Part shown: positions 1 through 6,589 of the stretch, piece after piece
How positions within the stretch are numbered: the stretch's first letter is position 1
Layout: every line of letters starts with the position of its first letter
NCBI GenBank assembly: GCA_004325065.1
Contig: PITI01000259.1
Coordinates: 1-15,783 of the forward strand
DNA length: 15,783 nucleotides
Reading direction: 5' to 3'
Origin: Hamiltosporidium magnivora
Lineage: Eukaryota > Microsporidia > Dubosqiidae
Translations under genes and position numbers: made by a program
Notes under the pieces: generated by a model
Database searches by the model: none
Told to the model about the DNA's origin: nothing
What the model saw: only the letters and a program-made list of their open reading frames with translations

Positions 1-214
1 TAGGTTTCCATGATTTTACATGGCAATTACCTATATGTTCAGCTGCGGTCTGCAATCTGGTTACATAAAAAACTACAAATAAATTTGTAGAAAAAGTTTC
101 TCCATTTCTTAGACCTCTCCTCGTCATAACAACTCCCATGGAACAACCGAAGATGTAGTGTGGTTTTATTCCCATCAAAAATCCAAACAATGATCTCACA
201 CCTGTTTCACACAT
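1..214 (-). CDS. Hypothetical protein, partial, runs off the window edge
   Basis: An open frame of 71 codons starts at an ATG at 214-212, just after an in-frame TGA (217-215), and is still open at base 2. The other two minus frames I checked contain stops. This stretch is clearly more GC-rich than the spacer to its right, which in this AT-rich window suggests real coding sequence or an inserted element. The peptide starts MCETGVRSLFGF and includes GCSMGVVMTRRGLRNG and RLQTAAEHIGN. I recognise no domain in it. There is no CCC triplet at the start codon, unlike two of the other genes. It could equally be the middle of a longer decayed element whose true start is elsewhere; the rest lies outside the window. 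Confidence 0.3.
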   Translation of the reverse strand, partial: MCETGVRSLFGFLMGIKPHYIFGCSMGVVMTRRGLRNGETFSTNLFVVFYVTRLQTAAEHIGNCHVKSWKP

Positions 215-1583
215 TCATTGCCAAGCAAAAAGTTTTTTATGTGGTTATCCTCCCTCCACCCTAGATGTTTAAAAATATTATACATTTATTTGTATTAATT
301 AAAATTTTAAAAAAACCTAGGAAGAAACTATAAAAAGGTATAAATATATTTATAAGTTTTAGGATCAACCTATGTAAGTATTTTGAGATTTATATTATTT
401 ATATTTAGACCATCAAAAACGTAAAAACCTTAAAATTGCAAAAAAGAAGTAGAAAAAAATATATTTCATCTGTAATACATTGGTTATTAACACATTCTAA
501 TTTATTTACAAGAACAAAAGCTACGAGTATTTTAATTTAGAAATAATGGAAAGAAATTTGATATTACAAGAAAACGTAAGAAACAAAGGGATATAAACGG
601 GCGTAAAAGAAGGAAATAAGAGAGATGATTAAAAAATAAAAATGATTCATAAAGCAAAAAATCTACAATAAATTACGCGGTTTCTATTAGACAGGGCGGC
701 GTTCAATGGCGGAATATTTATCGATTATTTATTAAAATTTGATTCGATTCCAAAATCATTTGTTTCTATTTCCAACCCATAACTCTTTGCTTTCTATTTT
801 TTATAATTATTACTTTCTTTGAATGCTCTGAGCAGATAAAATAATATTCGTTTTCCGCGTGTGATATATTCACTCTGCAATTTATTATTTACGATGTGGT
901 TCGGTATGCGGTTATATAAAAGCCCTTTTTTTGAATCAAGGAAAATACTTTTAAGTCTCTTTTGATTATTATAAAATAGAAATATTGTCATTTGGTTTAT
1001 ATTCCGAATGTTGTGTCGAAAATGTTTTTCAATTTATCTATACCCTTTTCAAGTTACAATATAAGCAAATATTTTTAATTCAACTAAATATAATATAATT
1101 AACTAAAAAGCAAGAAATTCAAACATGATATGTTTGTTCTATAATAGCTAGAGAATTTCTAGGGTTTGATTAATGGTTTTAGCAAGTATATTTTTTATAT
1201 TATCGTCAAAAATTTCCGGTTATTTTTTACAAATATTGAGTGCGGCTAGTATGCAAGTGCCATCACAATATATTATTATAACTACTTTGAACTGTATATT
1301 TTTATTTTTTAGAACCGAGCTAATTGTAATTCATTTATAATCATTTTACTTAATAAGTTTTTAAAACATTATCGAATTTCATTGAACAAACATAATAATC
1401 AAGTGTAATAATTCATGAGTTACATTAGTCCTTCATTGATTATTAACCTCACACCTTATACAAAAGTAAAAACCAAACTAATTAGAAATAGATATTTCGA
1501 AGTGAATTATAAAAGGAAGAAAAAAAAAACATATTTTTGTGATTTAATAATCCAATAAAATATCAGTCACCTCTTTCTTTATT
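215..1583. other. AT-rich spacer without a convincing gene
   Basis: Mostly AT-rich sequence with frequent stops in all frames. A G-rich run on the minus strand (about 250-266) lies just upstream of the partial frame at 1-214. A GC-richer patch at about 660-930 overlaps the weak pseudogene listed at 794-991. A plus-strand frame at about 1162-1407 has only two stops, but that is not unusual for the amount of sequence searched. No RNA gene or structured repeat was found. Confidence 0.6.
794..991 (-). pseudogene. Weak relic, possibly Ty3/Gypsy integrase zinc-binding region
   Basis: A 65-codon open frame starts at the ATG at 991-989. Its middle (KKGLLYNRIPN, then KRILFYLLRAF and NNYKK) resembles the spacing around the N-terminal zinc-binding segment of Ty3/Gypsy integrases, where a GLLY-type motif is followed by an LR..IL..LH-type motif. 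The expected His and Cys ligands are not evident. Past the stop, another frame can be read for a short distance, as in a decayed gene. The match is by eye and weak; it may be chance. The patch is GC-richer than its surroundings. Confidence 0.2.
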
Positions 1584-2549
1584 TTAATCAAACAATATTA
1601 TATTCCAATATATGTTATGTTTGTTATGAAAAATCATCATATCAAAAAATTCATCATATTCGTAGTATCTATCATACTTGTATTCAATTTTTCCACAACA
1701 GTCTAAATAAAAATCATCACGTGAGAATGCAGCTCTTTTGTCTTTAAAACATTTTAGATCATCATCTCGCATCATTTCTATTCCATAAGATTCGTAAGAT
1801 GATGACAATGCATATAAATAAACAGACGAGTTTTTTACATAATTTTCAAATAATTTATGCTTTTCGGGCCATTTAATTTTAATTTCAAATAACTTATCGG
1901 AATATTTAAGAAAAATTTTGAATTTGTAATCTTCATGTTGTACATTTATTGTCGAATAAAAATAATCAAATTCTGTACTACGGATTGCTGTTTCAAACGA
2001 AGGATACCCTGAATATAATATTAGATTTCCATATTTTTGTGGTGGAAGATCGATGTCAAATTTGATTCTGAAACGATAAATTGAGAATCTCTTAAATATT
2101 TTTTTGATATAATTATATTCGTGTAATTCAAGGTTAGATATATTATTCACGTAAATATCATAACAACCATAAAAAAAATATGTAATTTCACCAAATTTCT
2201 GAGTAAACACTTCTTTCATCCTAGATTTTTCAATTTTTGTATCTAAAATCTCTATATCAGAAAAAATATGTACACAAAAAACCATATAAATATCGTCCCA
2301 TAAAAAGAAATTTATATCGGTATATTCTTTAGGAACTCGCTTTCGTAGATTATTAGTTGTATCATCTATTAAAATGAAAGCACATTCAGGATTATCACAC
2401 AAAAGAATGATTTTCTGAACAGATCTATACATTTGAAAGAAATGTTTTAGAAACATGTTTAATTGTTTTTGAAACACCATTTTAGGATTGATTCTTGGTG
2501 AATCTTTAAATCCTAGATCCGTAGTTATGCCTAAAGTAGATAAGAACAA
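1584..2549 (-). CDS. C-terminal part of a frameshifted, putative secreted protein
   Basis: This is a 321-codon open frame with no ATG at its left boundary: the reported first codon is TTG, and the first ATG (2480-2478) lies 23 codons further in. The frame stays open upstream into the seven-A run at 2551-2557, where the preceding frame (2531-2926) can be joined by one extra A. I therefore read it as the main body of one protein of about 447 residues. The sequence is rich in Tyr, Phe, Asp and Lys, with scattered Cys and a very acidic, Tyr-rich end (KYDRYYEYDEFF). I see no membrane span in this part and recognise no family. A separate gene starting at Met24 is the alternative, but its start has no CCC triplet and the 23 codons before it would go unexplained. 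The stop is TAA at 1586-1584. Confidence 0.6.
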   Translation of the reverse strand: MFLSTLGITTDLGFKDSPRINPKMVFQKQLNMFLKHFFQMYRSVQKIILLCDNPECAFILIDDTTNNLRKRVPKEYTDINFFLWDDIYMVFCVHIFSDIEILDTKIEKSRMKEVFTQKFGEITYFFYGCYDIYVNNISNLELHEYNYIKKIFKRFSIYRFRIKFDIDLPPQKYGNLILYSGYPSFETAIRSTEFDYFYSTINVQHEDYKFKIFLKYSDKLFEIKIKWPEKHKLFENYVKNSSVYLYALSSSYESYGIEMMRDDDLKCFKDKRAAFSRDDFYLDCCGKIEYKYDRYYEYDEFFDMMIFHNKHNIYWNIILFD

Positions 2550-2926
2550 AATTTTTTTCCAGCTGGTTCAAGTCGAAATGCCTTAAATTGAATTGGCTCT
2601 GAAAAATAATCTCGTTTCGGATTTGGCCTATAAATAGAGATTTCAAATTTACTTGAAGTCTTTGAATGAATATAATTGGATATTGCATCAGCAGCAAGCC
2701 CAAGGCGATTTTCATAAAAGTTCAAATTTACATATTCCATTGATTTTGGTAATGATTCAAATTGTTTGGCTTCTTTATTATATAGATTGAGGCACTTCTT
2801 AACATACAACTCCCTATACTCAGCTATATCATAATTTTCGCTTGAATTATTTATAAATATAAACAACAAAAGATATATATAGAATATTAAATGCTTCTTG
2901 CCATCAAACAAAAATATTTGGATCAT
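2531..2926 (-). CDS. N-terminal part of the same putative secreted protein
   Basis: An ATG at 2926-2924 opens a 131-codon frame that ends in TAG at 2533-2531. The start is well supported: an in-frame TAG lies three codons upstream, a CCC triplet sits at 2932-2930, and a TATA-like sequence lies at 2950-2960. Residues 1-33 look like a signal peptide, with a short Lys/His-bearing start (about residues 10-12) followed by a hydrophobic core (LIFYIYLLLFIFI) and then polar NNSSEN. The remainder is soluble and charged, with no recognised domain. The last six codons before the stop probably result from a frameshift at the A7 run; one more A would lead straight into the frame at 1584-2549. Export toward the host or the spore surface is an inference from the signal peptide alone. 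Confidence 0.65.
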   Translation of the reverse strand: MIQIFLFDGKKHLIFYIYLLLFIFINNSSENYDIAEYRELYVKKCLNLYNKEAKQFESLPKSMEYVNLNFYENRLGLAADAISNYIHSKTSSKFEISIYRPNPKRDYFSEPIQFKAFRLEPAGKKFCSYLL

Positions 2927-2929
2927 ACT

Positions 2930-2960
2930 GGGCTAACCCGTTCAAATTACTTTTATATTT
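2930..2960 (-). promoter_or_regulatory. Start-proximal CCC and TATA-like element
   Basis: Reading the minus strand, an AAATATAAAAG sequence at 2960-2950 is followed by GGGTTAGCCC, with the CCC triplet (2932-2930) three bases before the ATG at 2926. A CCC motif just upstream of start codons is a described microsporidian promoter signature, and the TATA-like sequence lies about 25 bases from the ATG. This supports the start chosen for the secreted protein gene. Confidence 0.5.
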
Positions 2961-2967
2961 TTTGCAG

Positions 2968-3015
2968 GAAAGTTTTTATCTTAGATTAATAATTTATCAT
3001 AGATTAAAAACTTTC
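2968..3015. repeat. 11-bp inverted repeat upstream of the secreted protein gene
   Basis: GAAAGTTTTTA at 2968-2978 is matched by its reverse complement TAAAAACTTTC at 3005-3015, leaving a 26-base AT-rich loop. It begins just beyond the TATA-like element of the secreted protein gene. It could be a regulatory palindrome or cruciform, or a chance product of AT-rich sequence; the G and C positions in both arms make chance somewhat less likely. Confidence 0.35.
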
Positions 3016-4449
3016 ATAGAAAGTGTAAAGATAAATGAATTTCATGATCTTATATAATATTTACTGCCCAATCATCGCTTAGGTTTGAAAAAGGGACAAA
3101 CTAAAAAACAAGACTAATTTATTTTGAAAATTTTATATTTTTAAAGCGATACTAAAACAAAAGTAGAATAAATCTGTATAAAATAATTATATTACATGTT
3201 TTTAGTTCAGGATTTTAATATATAAAAATGGCTCTAATTAAAGCTTCAAGCCTTGATATATACTATAGTAGTTAACTTTAGATTGTGTTCAACTAAAAAT
3301 TCAAAAATTATTTTTAAGATTGAGATTTTAATTTGCGTTTTAAACGCAAAATTGTCAGTTTTTTTAGCAATCTATGAGAATACAAATTTTCTTTGGTTCC
3401 AAAATATTAATTTCTGTTTTTCATAACACAAACATTTAATCGACTTCGTTACATTACGTCGATGTTTTAATTTTCCTATTTGTATTTCGCTTTTTTTAAT
3501 TAGAATAAGCATAGGAAGGCAGCGATAAATTGTTTTTAAAATTATATCAAGTATTTATACCATTTTATATATTCTTAAACGCGCATAGTATGAAGATAGC
3601 AATTAAATGGCAGATTTTCACCTGGTATAGACGTCCTGGTTATATTATAATCTCTTGACTTTTATTTTAGTCAAATGCTCTTATTATCAAAAAAAAAGGC
3701 ATTTAGTGCGATGATAAAAGGAAAGACACAATATATATTAAAGTCCAAAAATAGTCGGTGGTGAAAGAATAAAGTTTTTTATACTTTATAATAGTAAATT
3801 TACATATTATTTATGAATCATTCAGCTAAATTACATAAATAAAAACTCTAATTGCTAATTTTCCGATCATAGTTCACTCGTATTTTTTCAGCTTCAACAA
3901 CTTGAAGCAAAATTTTCCAATAAATTATAGAAAATACTATTTATTGTACATTTTCTCACCGAAAATTTTATTTTGGGTCTATTAATTTGAGTTTTTCAGC
4001 ATTTTCGCTTTGTTATTCATCGTGATTTTTTTAAAGCTGTTTTCAAAGATTTCTTCGATATTTTGATCTCTAATTCGTTTTGTAAGCTAAAGATTTATTT
4101 TTTCTATGGACAAAAATTCAGAAATTTTTATTTGAGTTAACCCGAGTTTTCTTATGAAGCAATTTCCAAACCTCCCAACTAAAAAATACATGATTTGATT
4201 CACCTGTGGTTTTTTCTCATATTAAGGAACAAAACACAGATAGAAATCAATGCAAAATCTAAATTCTTTTTTTTAGTATCTGTTACAATCAAAATAGACA
4301 TTTTTTTTACATTGATTTACACAATATTTTGGCGCTTTTTATTATGCAAAGTATTGATACATTCTTTTCCACTTACCAAGTATTTACGGCTCATTAAAAT
4401 AGCTAACCTCAATTATTATACACGCAAACCTTTCCTATTTGTTTATAAC
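3016..4449. other. AT-rich spacer without a convincing gene
   Basis: No credible reading frame on either strand. A plus-strand frame at 4195-4488 has no recognisable protein character and its end overlaps, on the other strand, a retrotransposon relic. A small hairpin can form at about 3432-3466 (ATCGAC paired with GTCGAT). Nothing else is supported. Confidence 0.6.
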
Positions 4450-4782
4450 AATAGAGCTGTGGTTTGTTGCCATCATCTAGGCATCTAGTTTTCAAGAGAC
4501 TCTTAAATCTGCGACTTTCTGGTTTGATCACTATAAGACTTTTTGTAACTTTGTTTTCTGACATTAATTCAGGATGACCCAGCTATCGGTGTCCGTAATC
4601 CTTTGCTTTGCCAACCAATCAAATTCCGATATAAAATTCCGAGCTCGAAATTAATACGAATTCTCCACACACCTCGTTGGTTTTTTTCTGGTCTGTTGTA
4701 TTTTACGAGCAATCTTTTGTTTGAATGAGCGTACCATGATTTCCTTATTCTCAATCAATATCATATTTTGCCGCCGTTCATA
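4450..4782 (-). mobile_element. Decayed 3' part of a non-LTR (LINE-type) retrotransposon
   Basis: Three overlapping or adjacent minus frames together reproduce the region C-terminal to reverse transcriptase in endonuclease-RT type LINE elements. From 4782 one frame gives YERRQNMILIENKEIM then RSFKQKIARKI, matching the family pattern YGSETW..L...E...R.FE.K.LRKI. A second frame (4754-4569) gives KYNRPEKNQRGVWRIRINFE then LGILYRN, matching the IYGP...G.WRIRTN.EL..LY pattern. A third frame below 4540 gives KPESRRFKS then RCLDDGNK, matching PEGRR...RWLDDV. The order and spacing are right, but frameshifts and stops show it is dead. Just upstream (about 4930-4784) an open stretch containing KVDWIDYDKKTK may extend the relic; I could not place it. 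The intact element would encode an endonuclease and reverse transcriptase for target-primed insertion. Confidence 0.7.
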
Positions 4783-5155
4783 ATTATTGATCTAAATTTA
4801 AATTCGATCTGCTTTCTAAAATAAACTCTAATCGATGTTTAGCGAAAATTGTTACAGCCTTGGTTTTTTTATCGTAATCTATCCAATCTACTTTATTGGA
4901 TATTAAAAAATTGAAATTATCAAAAAAAAACTATTCAGGCTACAAAATATTTCAAGAAGAAATATTTTCAAGTAACTTAATATCAAATTTTTAAATTTAT
5001 AAGATCACTTTTTAAAATTAATGACAGTAAAAACGTTGATATTTATACTCATTATTCAAATATGAATTTAATATTATTAATTTTATTTTATTCAACCACA
5101 AATATTTAGATTAAAGACGACATATAAACAAAACTTTTAATAAATACTTTTTTCT

Positions 5156-5285
5156 GCAAAATCTTAATTTATGACTTTTTAAATCTTTTTCTTTTGTAGA
5201 TAAATCAATTCTTCACTTTATTTGAATTCTAAAACTTTAATTTATGTACTTTTCTATCTTCTTTCTCCTCAAAAGATGATTCACT
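5156..5285 (-). pseudogene. Two remnants of small heat-shock protein 3' ends
   Basis: Downstream of the intact Hsp20 gene its C-terminus is echoed twice. Copy 2 (5285-5229) reads SESSFEEKEDRKVHKLKF then TAG, against NELSYENKEDRKVHKLKF then TAG in the gene. In the 11 shared final codons the only three differences (AAG/AAA, CAC/CAT, TTG/TTA) are synonymous. Copy 3 (about 5213-5156) reads DLSTKEKDLKSHKLRF with no stop directly after it. Offsets between copies are 77 and about 73 bases, so read-through is not in frame. The synonymous pattern suggests that these are ends of former tandem paralogues whose 5' parts were lost, rather than recent replication slippage; gene conversion is another possibility. 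Confidence 0.65.
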
Positions 5286-5305
5286 TCAAACTCTAAATTT
5301 AAATT

Positions 5306-5656
5306 CTAAAACTTCAATTTGTGTACTTTTCTATCTTCCTTATTTTCATACGATAATTCATTTCCTTTACTAAATTTAAAATAAACTTCTCCATCTTTAT
5401 ATTCAATATTTGGATTTTTAATTTCAAAATCAAATTTTCTATAAAAAGTGCCTTCATTTTTAATGCTACACATAGCACCTTCTGAATCAGAACGGTTTGT
5501 TTTCTTATATTTTAATTTAAAACTACATTTGTCATATTCCACCTTTATATTTTCTTTTTTTATTTTATTTGGTATTTTTATTATATAAGTGTAACCATCA
5601 CCATTTATTATTTTATTTACACATGGTTGTTCAGTACTTTCTAATTCCTCAATCAT
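5306..5656 (-). CDS. Small heat-shock protein (Hsp20/alpha-crystallin domain)
   Basis: A 116-residue protein starting at ATG 5656-5654. It follows the alpha-crystallin fold pattern: YIIKIPNKIKKENIKVE at residues 24-40 corresponds to the early strands (the Y.V.IDLPG..KEDI.VE pattern), GTFYRKFDFE at 69-78 to the GSF.R.F.LP strand, and YKDGEVYFKFSK at 86-97 to the .K.GVL.V.VPK strand. Such proteins are ATP-independent cytosolic holdases that bind unfolding clients and form oligomers. The N-terminal arm is very short (about 20 residues) and no clear I-X-I anchoring motif is present in the short charged tail (KEDRKVHKLKF), so oligomer assembly may differ from textbook sHSPs. No CCC triplet is seen at the start. 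Its upstream region carries a 70-72 bp tandem repeat, and its 3' side carries decayed copies of its own end. The p23/CS fold is a related alternative, but the GTFYRKF segment favours Hsp20. Confidence 0.8.
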   Translation of the reverse strand: MIEELESTEQPCVNKIINGDGYTYIIKIPNKIKKENIKVEYDKCSFKLKYKKTNRSDSEGAMCSIKNEGTFYRKFDFEIKNPNIEYKDGEVYFKFSKGNELSYENKEDRKVHKLKF

Positions 5657-5748
5657 TTAATCAAAAAAATAGAAAAGTATTAAAATAAAAAAAAAATAAA
5701 AAGGAGAAATTAAGAGAATGAAAAGGAGAAATGAAAAGCAACAGCAAA

Positions 5749-6085
5749 TTAGAAATAAAAGGAGTAATAGAATACCATTTGTTGTGTGCTATTCCTTTTT
5801 TTTACTATAGAGTCTCCTTATTAGAAATAAAAGGAGTAATAGAATACCATTTGTTGTGTGCTATTCCTTTTTTTTACTATAAAGTCTCCTTATTAGAAAT
5901 AAAAGGAGTAATAGAATACCATTTGTTGTGTGCTATTCCTTTTTTTTACTATAAAGTCTCCTTATTAGATCAAAGGAGTAAAGAATACCATTTGTTATGT
6001 AATATTCCTTATTTTTTACTATAAAGTCTCCTTATTAGATCAAAGGAGCAATAAAATACCATTTGTTATGTAATATTCTTTAAAA
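5749..6085. repeat. Five-unit 72/70-bp tandem repeat with internal palindrome
   Basis: Units begin at 5749, 5821, 5893, 5965 and 6035 (the last is partial). Units 1-3 are 72 bp and nearly identical; units 4 and 5 form a diverged 70-bp subtype. Each complete unit contains nested inverted sequences: AAGGAG near the left pairs with CTCCTT near the right, and an inner GAATA pairs with TATTC around a 15-18 base loop. The pairing sequences persist in the diverged subtype. Because 72 is a multiple of three, a plus frame of 97 codons (ATG 5731 to 6024) stays open with a 24-residue period (containing EYHLLCAIPFFYY); unit 4 keeps the EYHLLC frame through a net three-base loss. I consider this frame more likely a by-product than a gene. 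The array starts about 90 bp upstream of the Hsp20 start codon. Confidence 0.85.
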
Positions 6086-6589
6086 AAATAAATTTTAATT
6101 TAACTAATAAGAAGTATAAAACAGAAGATAATGTCATTATTATAGAAAAATTCAATATTAAATAAAATTAATAGCACCAATAAACGGTAATCATAAGAAA
6201 TAGAAGTAAATAATTAAAAAAATTCGAAACAAGGAATAAGAATGGAAATAGTAGAATAAACAATTATATTATAGAAATATTATTATTCTAGTGTTAATAT
6301 TTCTGAAGATTATTTTTTTAAATTATACTATTTTTCAATATTTCTTTTTTATATTCTATATTTAAAAATATTAAGTCTAATTATTTTATATTATGAATTA
6401 AAAAAATATTTTTTATTTATCCTTCGATTATTTTCATTATTATTAACATTCCACATAAATTCTATTCGAAGTTAAAAATAATAATAAAATAAATATTTTT
6501 CAAATATTTTCTAACTTCTCTTTTATCAAATCTTTTCAAATCAATTTAATCTCTTACCGATCTTTTACTAAAAATTTACTGTTTTTCCT
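6086..6589. other. Very AT-rich spacer between the repeat array and the INTS4-like gene
   Basis: This is the 3' flank of the INTS4-like gene. It consists of poly-A/T runs and short AT words with stops in every frame. I see no gene, RNA gene or clear signal. Confidence 0.6.

Noticed and set aside
700..770. tRNA-like boxes (ATGGCGGAATATT and GATTCGATTCC)
   Set aside because: Spacing is roughly right, but the bases before the first box do not pair with those after the second, so no acceptor stem forms.
1162..1407. Plus-strand frame with only two TAG stops over about 82 codons
   Set aside because: At this base composition such windows are expected by chance when six frames over several kilobases are examined; no protein-like motif.
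2506..2715. Minus-strand 69-codon frame overlapping the secreted protein junction
   Set aside because: Third-frame shadow across the end of the signal-peptide frame; it does not connect to either flanking frame at the A7 run.
4195..4488. Plus-strand 97-codon open frame
   Set aside because: No domain or protein-like pattern; its end lies antisense to the LINE relic. Low-complexity Phe/Ile-rich content is typical of chance frames in this composition.
5731..6024. Plus-strand 97-codon frame with a 24-residue period
   Set aside because: It stays open because the 72-bp repeat is a multiple of three. The frame is lost in unit 5. Described under the repeat instead of as a gene.
5749..6085. CRISPR array
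   Set aside because: Units are contiguous 70-72 bp tandem repeats without unique spacers, and the context is eukaryotic.
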